Source of the DNA: an uncultured Lentisphaeria bacterium
GTDB lineage: Bacteria > Verrucomicrobiota > Lentisphaeria > Victivallales > Victivallaceae
Length of the DNA: 19,429 bases
Direction of reading: 5' to 3'
NCBI GenBank assembly: GCA_903821255.1
Contig: CAIJKT010000825.1
Location: forward strand, 1-19,429
Positions 8,512 to 16,404 of this stretch are shown here, piece after piece (position 1 is the stretch's first letter; the number at the start of each line of letters is the position of its first letter). The position numbers and the translations under genes are program-made. A model generated the notes under the pieces. That model saw nothing but the letters and a program-made list of their open reading frames with translations, was not told the origin of the DNA and did not search any database.

Positions 8512-9600
8512 ATGAAGAAAATCAGTTGCATGGAAGCCGCCGAGGCCGCCTGGCGGAAAATGGTTGTAATACTGTTCAAGCCGTATAATTTCGCCAAATG
8601 GGTGACGCTCGGCTTCTGCGCCTGGATTGCGTATCTCGGCGAAAGCGGCGGCGGCGGACGTTTCAACTTCAACTCTTTTGGCGGCGATCGCAAAGCTCAA
8701 AAAAACGCCGAGACGGCCAAAGCTTTTTTCAATGCGCTGCAAGAAATCTTCAACGGAGATTCGGGAAACATGTTTACCAGGACGGCCGAGCAATGCCACA
8801 TCTCGATCAATCTGTTAACTGGCATCTGTGCCGGAATCGGCCTGGTGATTTTAATAATCGTTGTTTTATCGCTGATTGTCACCTGGCTGAAATCGCGGTT
8901 CAGCTTCATCCTGCTCGATAACCTGATTTATGACCGCACGGATATCACCGGACCCTGGAAAAAATTCAGGACCTGCGGTAATTCCGCATTTCTGTGGCGG
9001 CTGGCGATCTTTCTTATCTCGGCAGCAGTATTTATAGTTTTGCTGATTATAGTTTTTTTCAATATGCTGCCATGGGTCAAATCCATGCTGGCGGCAAAGA
9101 GTTTGTTTAAACCGGACAGCATGATAATAACCTGGATGATTGTTGACGGCTCGCTCATACTGATATCCGGCCTGCTCTTAAGTCTTATCAGCTTTTTCTT
9201 TGATCAATTTGTCGTTCCGGTAATGTACTGGAGCAATCTTAAAGCAATCGAAGCCTGGAAAAAAGTTCTGGCGCTGGTGAAAGTCAATATTTACGTTTTT
9301 ATAAGATATATCCTGTTGTATATAGTTTTTTCGCTGATCGCCGGCGGCGCAGTTTTTATTGCCGGTCTGGCAACTTGCTGCATCGGTTTCTTTCTGCTCA
9401 TGATTCCGTTTGTGGGAACTGTATTGCTATTGCCGGTACTCGTCTTTTTCAGATTGTTCGGATTGGAGCTGCTTGCGCAATTCGGCCCGGAATACAATAT
9501 CCCGGTTCCGCCGCCGGAACCGGCGGCGGCGTTTGAAACTCAGGAACTTCCGGCTGCAACAGAGCCGCCTGCTCAGAATGACCCGGGATACAGATGGTAA
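8512..9600 (+). CDS. Multi-pass membrane protein of unknown function
   Basis: A 362-residue protein with about six to seven hydrophobic segments: near residues 27-43, 98-127, 160-185, 206-232, and two or three between 262 and 325. A Gly-rich, Asn/Phe-containing loop (GGGGRFNFNSFGG) follows the first segment. The C-terminal 40 residues are Pro/Glu/Ala-rich and probably cytoplasmic. The segment FFFDQFVVPVMYW and the general layout resemble uncharacterised conserved membrane proteins seen in many bacteria (DUF7544-type, tentative). No catalytic motif is visible. Its gene diverges from the YfgM-like gene and converges on the hydrolase gene at 9623, with only 22 bases between the stops. No function is proposed. 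Confidence 0.85.
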   Translation: MKKISCMEAAEAAWRKMVVILFKPYNFAKWVTLGFCAWIAYLGESGGGGRFNFNSFGGDRKAQKNAETAKAFFNALQEIFNGDSGNMFTRTAEQCHISINLLTGICAGIGLVILIIVVLSLIVTWLKSRFSFILLDNLIYDRTDITGPWKKFRTCGNSAFLWRLAIFLISAAVFIVLLIIVFFNMLPWVKSMLAAKSLFKPDSMIITWMIVDGSLILISGLLLSLISFFFDQFVVPVMYWSNLKAIEAWKKVLALVKVNIYVFIRYILLYIVFSLIAGGAVFIAGLATCCIGFFLLMIPFVGTVLLLPVLVFFRLFGLELLAQFGPEYNIPVPPPEPAAAFETQELPAATEPPAQNDPGYRW

Positions 9601-9622
9601 AGCCATTCAGATAATCTCTGCG

Positions 9623-11053
9623 CTACAGCGCCTTTGCGTCAGTAAGGATGAGTGGATAATCCATCAGCGGCAGATTCCGGATAACGGTAAGATTGCGTTT
9701 TAATTCCATCACGGTCGTGCTGTAGATTTTTCCGCTTACCGGATCAACGAGCACCGGTTCATCCATCTTTTTCTCCGCTTCGTTCCAAACGTGTACCGAG
9801 TGGGATGATTCGATGGGGCTTTCGTTCTGCATGTCGACGGGACGGTAATAGACGTAAAGCGGATAACCTTTGCGGGTATAGGAATCGGTGATCGCCGTCA
9901 AATACTTATCGCGGTCGCTCGTCCATGTGGGGTCGCCGCAAACCGTATTGGCCAGACGGATAAAAAGGTCATCTTTGACTGTATCCTGATCAAAGATGGC
10001 ACACAGCGAGCGCAAGGCGAAATACGCTTTCTTCGGAGTATAGGATAGTCCGTTGAGGAGTCCAAGCATGACCGGCTTGGTCTCCTTCCCGTCTCCCATC
10101 ACATAGGGTCTCTCCATCAGATCGGCAGTGTGGAAATACGAAGACAGCTCCACGCCGTGACGAAGATCGGTGAGCAGGCGGCGGGTCACCCATTTGGCCT
10201 GGATTTCCTCGTTGATGTTACGGATGCCCAGCCATTCATCGTGATGCCCGGTCATTACCGAGGGACAGCCTGTTTCGCCCTGCCAGAGTTTCACTTTGGG
10301 AGCATGCCGGGAAAGCAGACGGCGCAGGAAGGCGATGCCGGAAGCGTAACCCCACTCCGGCACCAGATGGTAGGCATGAAAGGAGAGCGCGTAACAGCAA
10401 TCCCCGAGTCCTGCAACAAGCGCCTCTTCAATGAAATTGAAATCTAATCCGCAGACGGCCCCGCCGATAATTCTGGCCTGCGGATCAACGCGATGTACCA
10501 CTTCGGCAGTCAGACGGGCAAAGCGGGCGTAATCGGCGCCGTCGGGTTTCACATTACCCCAGCACCATTCACCATTAGGCTCGTTCCAGATCTCCCAATG
10601 CCGAATCCGCTTGTGATAGCGGATGACGAGTGCCTCGACGAAATTCTTCCAGGCCGCCAGAGCCTCATCTCCGTAATACATGGGGACCGATCCGACGCAA
10701 CTGGCATGGGGTGCGTCAGTGCAATATAATATATTGCCATAGCTGAGACTGAACCACGGCTCAATGCCGCGGGCGAGGAGATTGTCCGCGACCGAATCCA
10801 GCCATGTGAAATCATAATGGCCTTTTTCTTTTTCGCAGCGAGACCAGCCTGTCTGGCAGCGGGCCCACTTGACGCCGCACTCGGCTAACGGCTGATAACA
10901 TGCATCGGGATTGAAGAGTTCGCGATCGAGAGTTTCAAATCCCACGCTGATGGCTGATGACCGGATCTCATCCGATTTTTTCGGCAGAAGGTTGCTGATA
11001 TGTTTCATCCCGTATGCCCAGGGGAAAGGGCCGGCATTTTCGTTAAAAATCAT
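9623..11053 (-). CDS. Clan GH-A glycoside hydrolase, GH39-like (beta-xylosidase-type), cytoplasmic
   Basis: A 476-residue TIM-barrel glycosidase. EIWNEPNGEW carries the probable acid/base E158, and LWQGETGCPS carries the probable nucleophile E260, in the order expected for retaining clan GH-A enzymes. The phrase GVKWARCQTGWSRCEKEKG near the N-terminus and the SFHAYH strand fit the same fold. The start is ATG 11053: AAGGAG (11060-11065) lies six bases upstream. A TTG at 11071 keeps the frame open but would sit ahead of that ribosome binding site, so it is not used. No signal peptide is present, implying cleavage of imported oligosaccharides. Family membership (GH39 or related) and substrate are tentative. 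It follows the exported hydrolase at 11204 by 150 bases in the same direction. Confidence 0.85.
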   Translation of the reverse strand: MIFNENAGPFPWAYGMKHISNLLPKKSDEIRSSAISVGFETLDRELFNPDACYQPLAECGVKWARCQTGWSRCEKEKGHYDFTWLDSVADNLLARGIEPWFSLSYGNILYCTDAPHASCVGSVPMYYGDEALAAWKNFVEALVIRYHKRIRHWEIWNEPNGEWCWGNVKPDGADYARFARLTAEVVHRVDPQARIIGGAVCGLDFNFIEEALVAGLGDCCYALSFHAYHLVPEWGYASGIAFLRRLLSRHAPKVKLWQGETGCPSVMTGHHDEWLGIRNINEEIQAKWVTRRLLTDLRHGVELSSYFHTADLMERPYVMGDGKETKPVMLGLLNGLSYTPKKAYFALRSLCAIFDQDTVKDDLFIRLANTVCGDPTWTSDRDKYLTAITDSYTRKGYPLYVYYRPVDMQNESPIESSHSVHVWNEAEKKMDEPVLVDPVSGKIYSTTVMELKRNLTVIRNLPLMDYPLILTDAKAL

Positions 11054-11203
11054 AATAAACTCCTTGTGCAAACACCCGGTTGCTGTTTGATTCTGATTAG
11101 AATACTTAGTTCGCTAATTTCTTACGCCAGATTCTTTTTCCATTCCCGTGCAAATCCCGCAAGCAGACTTTATAATACACCTCAGCACGTTTAATTTGCC
11201 GTT

Positions 11204-12763
11204 TTATAGGCGGGTCAACCAAAGGGCAACCACCGACCGGGCGGGAATCTCAAAATTTTTAAACTCGCCGGACTTGCCGCGATTAGTCGTTGTCTGAATT
11301 TCCCGGCGCCGGGAATCGTTGCGCGCTTCCAGGGAATTGCCGGTAAGGCATTGCCATGAGGAGAGAGTATAACGCGATTGTGCCGAAAATTCCAGCTTTC
11401 TGGGCAATTCTTCCTGATTGACCAGGAGCACTCTCAAGCCGGCCGGCACAGTGACTGCAGCAGCGGAAAAAGAGGCCCCTTGCTTTTCAAGGACTGTCTG
11501 GTCGCCGGAAGCATTCGCCGCCACGACATCTTTACCTTGCTCAAAACATTTATGTATGAGTCGGAAAAGATCGGCCTGGCCGGTGAGATATGGCGTAACC
11601 GGCTGGCTGTTGCCGGCATCATCCCGCTGCGAGCGATAATAGATTCCCCATGGCCCGCTGGAAAAAGAATGCAGACAGGCGGCGGCGACCGACCGGCTTG
11701 TAAGCATGCGGTTGATCCAGTCGGCAGATGAAAGACAGCCGATAAGAGCGTGAGTGGTGTACCAGGATTGTTCCCACCTGGTTTGCCCTGCTGCTTTTTC
11801 CGGCCAGAAACCCCACTCGGTGATCAAGATGCGGATGCGATTACTGCCGGTGATTGCCTTAATATCACTTTCCATCATTTTTTGCCGGATGGTAAAAAAA
11901 CTATTATCGGGCTGAGTTCCCGTAAAATGCCTGTTGCCGAAATAAGGATGATAGACTAGAAAGTCGATTTCAGATCCCAGCTCTTTTAGCACCGTCTGAT
12001 GCCATATTTTCCAATCTCCGCCGTATTTCTCTTTGTAATCCTTCTGATGGTTCATCGTCGAAGCCTGGGCGGCGAAATGCGCCTCCGGGTCCACGCGCTT
12101 TATCGCCGCCATCACTTTACGGCAGCGATCAATATATGACTGTACTGTAGGATAATTTTCATAGGCGTCAGTACCATCCGATTCATTGCCCAGCTCCCAG
12201 GCATAGATGGAAACAGGTTGTTCAACCCCGAGGGCTACCCGTCTGGCCGCCCAGTTTTCACCGCCGCCCTTGTGATTGCGCGGATCGCCGGTAAGGAACT
12301 CGGCCAGGTCGGCCGCCTCCTGCGGGTCTTCCATGAGATTGACGCACCAGACAAGTTTAGCTTGCGGATCGATGGCCCGTACCTGTTTTATCCACTCTAC
12401 AGGGCCGTAACCGACCACAAACGGCCCGCGCCATTTTTCGAGTTTCTGTGGAGGCCGGCCGGCAAGCGGCCCGATGGCCTTTTTCCAGGATAAATATTGA
12501 GAGTTAGTGCCTGAAACGCGGGAAAGGTTAATCGGAAAGCCGCGCAGCAGTTCAAGAAGATCAGGCCGCAATTCTCCGTTACTGACGGCTATCTGCTGTC
12601 CGGTCCAGTCGAAGTTAAGCCCCAGGATGCCCGGTTCATAAGGTTTCACTATCCGCCGCTCATCAACGGTAAGCACAACCCGTGAAAGATTCTGGGCGGC
12701 GACCAGATGGCTGAACGCGGTTAAGATGAAAAAAGCCAGATAAAATCGTCTTTTGATCAGCAT
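11204..12763 (-). CDS. Exported GH51/clan GH-A-like hydrolase (alpha-L-arabinofuranosidase-type)
   Basis: A 519-residue protein with a Sec signal peptide (MLIKRRF, hydrophobic core, cleavage likely after SHLVAA, about residue 23). The N-terminal part (LGLNFDW, LRGFPINLSRVSGTNSQYLSW) resembles the start of GH51/GH79 barrels. YAWELGNESDG carries probable acid/base E194, and ILITEWGFW carries probable nucleophile E316. The C-terminal 130 residues form a beta-sandwich typical of these enzymes. Family assignment is tentative: arabinofuranosidase is favoured, but heparanase-like GH79 is possible. Start chosen because TGGAGA lies eight bases before the ATG and the signal peptide begins there. A candidate promoter lies at 12812-12840. 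Confidence 0.85.
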   Translation of the reverse strand: MLIKRRFYLAFFILTAFSHLVAAQNLSRVVLTVDERRIVKPYEPGILGLNFDWTGQQIAVSNGELRPDLLELLRGFPINLSRVSGTNSQYLSWKKAIGPLAGRPPQKLEKWRGPFVVGYGPVEWIKQVRAIDPQAKLVWCVNLMEDPQEAADLAEFLTGDPRNHKGGGENWAARRVALGVEQPVSIYAWELGNESDGTDAYENYPTVQSYIDRCRKVMAAIKRVDPEAHFAAQASTMNHQKDYKEKYGGDWKIWHQTVLKELGSEIDFLVYHPYFGNRHFTGTQPDNSFFTIRQKMMESDIKAITGSNRIRILITEWGFWPEKAAGQTRWEQSWYTTHALIGCLSSADWINRMLTSRSVAAACLHSFSSGPWGIYYRSQRDDAGNSQPVTPYLTGQADLFRLIHKCFEQGKDVVAANASGDQTVLEKQGASFSAAAVTVPAGLRVLLVNQEELPRKLEFSAQSRYTLSSWQCLTGNSLEARNDSRRREIQTTTNRGKSGEFKNFEIPARSVVALWLTRL

Positions 12764-12811
12764 TTAATGTCTCCAAAGTTTTCATCCTGCGATCAGTATT
12801 GCCTTGCAGAT

Positions 12812-12840
12812 AATCTAACACTGGCTGGAGGCCGAATCAA
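12812..12840 (-). promoter_or_regulatory. Candidate promoter of the GH51-like gene, overlapped by an inverted repeat
   Basis: On the minus strand TTGATT (12835-12840), 17 bases, then TAGATT (12812-12817), roughly 50 bases upstream of the start. ATCAAATC (12836-12843) and its exact complement GATTTGAT (12864-12871) form an 8-bp inverted repeat with a 20-base gap that covers the -35 box, a possible operator. Confidence 0.4.
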
Positions 12841-12912
12841 ATCGCGCGGAATCAGACATCGATGATTTGATAAATCGCACATGAAAAAAGAGGGAACATC
12901 TCAGGCAGCGGG

Positions 12913-13120
12913 AACCAGTTCGAAGAACGGCGCGGGGCCGTCTTTGAATTGAGCCGTATTCAGCGTGATTACCGCCTGCCAGTTGCTGCGTGAAACAGAT
13001 CTGAAAATAGAAAGTGTTGCGGTCCAGGCCGGTTTCGGCGGCGCTCAGCGGCTGCACGAACTCTTCAGGAAGGCCATGAAGACCACCCCGCAGCGCTTCC
13101 GGCTAGAATCGAAAGGTTAA
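12913..13120 (+). pseudogene. Relic of an AraC/XylR-type regulator (C-terminal helix-turn-helix only, frameshifted)
   Basis: The plus strand from GTG 12965 to TAA 13118-13120 encodes 51 residues that read as the second half of an AraC-family DNA-binding domain: CQLLRETDLKIESVAVQAGF (with the LLRETDL and VA..AGF turns), then LHELFRKAMKTTPQRFR, the family C-terminal signature. In the frame one base off, 12913-12966 encodes a plausible preceding stretch (FEERRGAVFELSRIQR), so a frameshift near 12965 separates the two parts. No sensor domain or start can be found upstream. What remains is therefore a decayed fragment of a transcription regulator, lying beside carbohydrate-use genes that it may once have controlled. 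The rest of the 12764-13131 gap holds only the promoter-like region of the downstream hydrolase. Confidence 0.75.
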
Positions 13121-13131
13121 TCAGCAACCGT

Positions 13132-13533
13132 TTATTTGGAAATTTTTTCGGATTTATCCAGTTTGTCCAGGCGTTCCTGAAGTTTAGACAGCTTCTCCGC
13201 AAGCAGGCCGAGTTCCTGGGTCAGTTCCTTGATGCGTTCCGTCTGTTTGGAGATGACGATCGAGTATTGCACCAGAATCAGCAGGATGGCGGTAATCAGC
13301 ACCAGCGAAAGAGTGTACGGCGGATAAGCGATTCCTATGAAGTCGGAAACCAGTTTGAGCACCTGGGGGGCGATCGACAGAACAATTAAGATCGTTCCCA
13401 TGAAAATCCAGATCAGCGAATATGCTTCTTTAATCAATTCCTTACGGATTGACTCAACAATGAAAAACATGAAACAGAGACTGCAAATAAATGCTACTAT
13501 TTCAAATTGATGGGCACCAAAAAAACCGTTCAT
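13132..13533 (-). CDS. DUF2304 family membrane protein
   Basis: A 133-residue protein with three membrane segments (about residues 10-29, 38-56 and 73-95) followed by a Leu/Glu/Lys heptad coiled coil (96-130). The REL-KEAYSLIW stretch and the IAYPP motif between segments two and three fit DUF2304. Members are commonly encoded next to DPM1-like glycosyltransferases, as here, and are presumed to anchor or assist them at the inner membrane; direct evidence of function is lacking. The ATG follows the glycosyltransferase stop with one base between (TGA-T-ATG), and its AGGAG lies inside the end of that gene, so the two are translationally coupled. Confidence 0.85.
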   Translation of the reverse strand: MNGFFGAHQFEIVAFICSLCFMFFIVESIRKELIKEAYSLIWIFMGTILIVLSIAPQVLKLVSDFIGIAYPPYTLSLVLITAILLILVQYSIVISKQTERIKELTQELGLLAEKLSKLQERLDKLDKSEKISK

Positions 13534-13534
13534 A

Positions 13535-14260
13535 TCAACGCTTCTCCTGTTTTACCGCCGGTCTCATTGCGACCATGCAAATCGCGAACATGACCTTAAT
13601 CATATAATATACCGATTTGATGGGGGAGATGGAGGACACTCCGCCCAGGCGGGGATTCATTTCCGTGAATACTTCCTTGCTGCGGAACTGGTTTTTCCCG
13701 AGCAGAATCACTTCTTCGGGCTCCGGATAGTCGAATGACGGGTAGCGTTTGGCCAGGAATGACAGCGCCCGGCGGTTGTAAGCCCTGAACCCGGAAGTGT
13801 TGTCAGTAATCATCTGCCGGATCAGCGCCGAATTTACCAGGAAGAACAGCCGGATGCCGAGACGGCGGAAAAAAGTTGATTTGAACCCGTCATGTTTGGC
13901 GCAGAAACGGGAGCCGATCACGACGTCCGCTTCATTTGCTTCTATCGGAGCGAGCAGCTTTGCGATATTTTCCGCTTTGTGCTGGCCGTCGCCGTCAAAC
14001 TTTATCGCCAGTTCATAGCCGTTGCGGTGAGCGTATTTCAATCCGGTCTGAACTGCTCCGCCAATCCCGAGATTGCACGGCAGGTCCAGCACGGTTTTGA
14101 CTCCGGCAGCGGCAGCGACGGCGGCAGTATGGTCGGTGGAGCAATCGTTGATAATGATGATATCCATATCCGGCACATGTTTCTTCAACGTGGCGACAAC
14201 ACTGGGGATGTTGACCTCTTCGTTGAAACAAGGAACAAGTACTGCAGCTTTGGCTGACAT
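13535..14260 (-). CDS. Family 2 glycosyltransferase, polyprenyl-phosphate sugar transferase (DPM1-like)
   Basis: A 241-residue GT-A fold enzyme that would transfer a sugar from a nucleotide donor to a polyprenyl phosphate carrier or related acceptor at the cytoplasmic face of the membrane. Visible motifs are VLVPCFNEE (8-16), NDCSTDHT (38-45), the metal-binding FDGDGQH (88-94, D89 and D91), VIGSRF (114-119) and TDNTSGFRAYNRRAL (152-166). No C-terminal GtrA-type membrane domain is fused; the adjacent DUF2304 protein may supply the membrane part. The start is ATG 14260, with AGGAAG eight bases upstream. A longer open frame continues upstream to 14359 but only runs through the duplicated promoter element and is not coding. 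Confidence 0.9.
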   Translation of the reverse strand: MSAKAAVLVPCFNEEVNIPSVVATLKKHVPDMDIIIINDCSTDHTAAVAAAAGVKTVLDLPCNLGIGGAVQTGLKYAHRNGYELAIKFDGDGQHKAENIAKLLAPIEANEADVVIGSRFCAKHDGFKSTFFRRLGIRLFFLVNSALIRQMITDNTSGFRAYNRRALSFLAKRYPSFDYPEPEEVILLGKNQFRSKEVFTEMNPRLGGVSSISPIKSVYYMIKVMFAICMVAMRPAVKQEKR

Positions 14261-14282
14261 ATCAGAATCTTCCTGTATATTG

Positions 14283-14339
14283 AATTGTAAAACAATTAAA
14301 ATAATACTTATTCCATGCAAGTCAACCCCGGATTGCACA
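14283..14339 (-). promoter_or_regulatory. Duplicated promoter element, copy A (upstream of GT2)
   Basis: A 57-base segment matching 15645-15701 at 53 of 57 positions without gaps. On the minus strand it contains TTGACT followed 16 bases later by TATTTT, a reasonable -35/-10 pair, placed some 20-70 bases upstream of ATG 14260. Likely the promoter of the GT2-DUF2304 unit. Confidence 0.65.
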
Positions 14340-14383
14340 GGATAAAGCATATCCGCCAAAGTCCTTCCAGCATGAGCGATGCT

Positions 14384-15625
14384 CTAGCTGCCTGCCGGCG
14401 CTTCGGGGAACATCCAGGTCAGGTTGTCGTTGTCCCAGTCGAGTATGAATGAGATTGTGAATACGGCAGACCAGCCGAACCCGCGGGCGGCCAGCCCTTC
14501 TCCGGTCACGGGATGATAGTATTCCCGGATCGACGCGGTGTCATGGGCAACCCAGCCGAGCAGCGTGGAGCGCATTTCGTCCGCAATATCGGCATAGCCG
14601 TAATCCTTCAGCCCTTTGAGCGCTAAGAACGATGTGTTAAGCCAGGCCGGGCCGCGCCACATTGCCCTGGGATCGAATCCCGGAGTATCGTATGCGGCGG
14701 TAGGCATGCCGGGATAGAATTTCTGCGGATCGGCGGCAAGTTTCGCCATTCCGGAGGCGCGTTCCAGTGGTGCTATATGAGTAAAGAGCGGCATGAAGCA
14801 GGCCGGGGAAAGGACTGAACAGGCTTTGCCGGTGAGCCGGTCACGGTCAACATAGGAGCCGAGTTGGTCGTCCCATAATCTTTCATTGATGCGCCGGGCC
14901 AGAGCACTGGCTTCATCAAGCCATTTTGCATGATCGCCGGACAGTTCAAACTGTTCCGCCAGACAGGCCATTCCGCGGTAGTGGGATACCATGTAGCAAT
15001 TCAGGTCGATGGCCCAGATCCGCTTGTCGTTACTGGCGGCTTGCTGATAGCCCCCGTCCCAGCGGATGGAGTTGTCCCACCCCGATTCGTAACCGGCATG
15101 GGTTCCGCCATAGAAAAAGAGACCGTCAGTTTTCCCGCCGCGCTCATTCATCCAGAACTCGCCCATGCGGACCAGTTTCGCATAAAGTTTGCGCAGCTTG
15201 TCAGTGTCCGGAGCGCGATGCTCAACCACGGCGGCGGCCCACGCCATCACCGGCGGTTTGGAGAAGTCGATCACCATGGATCCGTTTTCCCAGATTACAT
15301 CCGGAAGCATGCCGTCGGGCTGTTGCTTGTCAAAAAGTATCTCGAACTGCTCGCGGGCAAAAGCGGGATCCCAGTGCGAAAGTCCGACGGCGTGAAAAGC
15401 GGAGTCCCAATTCCAGACGCCGCGATAAGTCCCGAGCGACGGCATGATTCCGCGATACGGTTTCCAGGCGTCGCATTGCACGATGTTGCCCAGCAGGGTG
15501 GCCTGAGACCGTTTCAGAAGGTTTGCCTGTGCCGGCGTGACCGTCTTCGCAACCTTTGCAAGCCATGTTTCCGCCGGTACATTCTCCGGCTCTTTTAAAG
15601 AATTATCCATTTTAAAATTATCCAT
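14384..15625 (-). CDS. GH63/GH37-type (alpha/alpha)6-barrel glycoside hydrolase
   Basis: A 413-residue cytoplasmic hydrolase of the inverting (alpha/alpha)6 group (GH63 YgjK/mannosylglycerate-hydrolase type, or trehalase-like). Visible landmarks: YRGVWNWDSAFHAVG near the N-terminus, KQQPDGMLPD, ESGWDNSIRWD with probable acid D184, MWRGPAWLNTSFL, and IREYYHPVTGEG...FGWSA with probable base E368. These match the substrate-cleft motifs of GH63. At 413 residues it is essentially a bare catalytic domain. Start chosen at ATG 15625; a second ATG at 15610 sits in a local duplication (MDNFK then MDNS), and either could be used since no strong Shine-Dalgarno site distinguishes them. The longer open frame to 15721 runs through promoter copy B. 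Glucoside, mannoside or trehalose specificity cannot be told. Confidence 0.85.
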   Translation of the reverse strand: MDNFKMDNSLKEPENVPAETWLAKVAKTVTPAQANLLKRSQATLLGNIVQCDAWKPYRGIMPSLGTYRGVWNWDSAFHAVGLSHWDPAFAREQFEILFDKQQPDGMLPDVIWENGSMVIDFSKPPVMAWAAAVVEHRAPDTDKLRKLYAKLVRMGEFWMNERGGKTDGLFFYGGTHAGYESGWDNSIRWDGGYQQAASNDKRIWAIDLNCYMVSHYRGMACLAEQFELSGDHAKWLDEASALARRINERLWDDQLGSYVDRDRLTGKACSVLSPACFMPLFTHIAPLERASGMAKLAADPQKFYPGMPTAAYDTPGFDPRAMWRGPAWLNTSFLALKGLKDYGYADIADEMRSTLLGWVAHDTASIREYYHPVTGEGLAARGFGWSAVFTISFILDWDNDNLTWMFPEAPAGS

Positions 15626-15644
15626 TTGCAAACTCTGCCGGTTA

Positions 15645-15701
15645 AATTGTAAAGCGATTAAAATAATACTTGTTCCATGCAAGTCAACTCCGGATTGCAC
15701 A
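15645..15701 (-). promoter_or_regulatory. Duplicated promoter element, copy B (upstream of the GH63-like gene)
   Basis: Partner of 14283-14339 (53/57 identical). On the minus strand TTGACT (15682-15687) precedes TATTTT by 16 bases, about 35 bases before ATG 15625. The high identity over the whole element, not just the hexamers, implies duplication or a shared regulator. Confidence 0.65.
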
Positions 15702-15758
15702 TGACATAACACCTCCGGCACGGACCCCCTTACTCTTAATAATTGTCACCCCGGCAAA

Positions 15759-15898
15759 CATTTTGGATATTCTGGACATACCTTGTGCAGAACCGTTTTG
15801 CCTGCTGCTTACAACCACCGGTTAAGTTTTGCTTTAACAAATGACAATCAACCGGGCCGCCGTCCATTTTGGACATTCTGGACATACCTTGTGCAGAA
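15759..15898 (+). repeat. 34-bp direct repeat pair
   Basis: 15759-15792 and 15865-15898 are identical at 33 of 34 positions, 106 bases apart. Each contains two TGGA(C/T)A cores nine bases apart followed by CCTTGTGCAGAA. Confidence 0.9.
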
Positions 15899-16148
15899 AA
15901 ATCTTGAATACTGTCCAGCAACCCGGAGACTTTAGATACCCATTGAGCACAACGGCTTTCAGGGCTTGATAAGATTTTCAAACAACTTTTACGCCAGCCG
16001 GTTAAGATTTTCGTTAACTGATGACATTTATGCAATTTCCCGCCTCCCAAACATTCTGGACACCCGCGCGCATATTTTGGACACCCCTGCGCCAGCAGAA
16101 TAAACCGGACAACCGTCCGCCCAGCAGTCGCGGGAGACAGACTTGGAG

Positions 16149-16168
16149 GATTGCCATCTGTGGCAATC
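16149..16168. terminator. Perfect 8-bp hairpin followed by GTTTT (possible terminator)
   Basis: GATTGCCA, loop TCTG, TGGCAATC, then GTTTTAT on the plus strand. It is terminator-shaped but short and half AT, and no plus-strand gene ends here. It may instead be a structural element of the array. Confidence 0.3.
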
Positions 16169-16204
16169 GTTTTATGATCCCGGTTATGACAGAGCATAAT
16201 CCTC

Positions 16205-16404
16205 CATTTTGGACAGCCCACTCCGACTCTTTGGACACCTGTTGAGCATAATGATTTTCAATACTAACAAACATTTTGGACAGCCCACTCCGACTCTTTG
16301 GGCACCTGTTGAGCATAATGATTTTCAATGTTAACAAACATTCTGGACAGCCACTCCGAGTAAATAGAGCGCCCTTGAACACAACATCTTTAAGATTTTC
16401 AAAC
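16205..16404 (+). repeat. Tandem repeat, 67-bp period
   Basis: Unit 1 (16205-16271) and unit 2 (16272-16338) differ at 3 of 67 positions. Unit 3 (16339 to about 16404) begins alike, has a one-base deletion and then diverges. Each unit carries two TGGACA-type cores 22 bases apart, so the array grew at least partly by tandem duplication. Confidence 0.9.

Noticed and set aside
14261..14359. N-terminal extension of the glycosyltransferase
   Set aside because: The extension translates the duplicated promoter element, gives similar residues upstream of an unrelated gene, and ignores the good AGGAAG before ATG 14260.
14926..15598. Two overlapping plus-strand open frames of 173 and 222 codons
   Set aside because: Antisense to the GH63-like gene in a GC-rich stretch; basic, low-complexity translations with no domain.
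15736..16221. Minus-strand open frame with CPK/CPE and SKMSK-like repeats, apparently a Cys-rich protein
   Set aside because: Its repeats are just translations of the TGGACA array. No ribosome binding site or domain is seen, and the overlapping frame at 16014-16418 is equally open.
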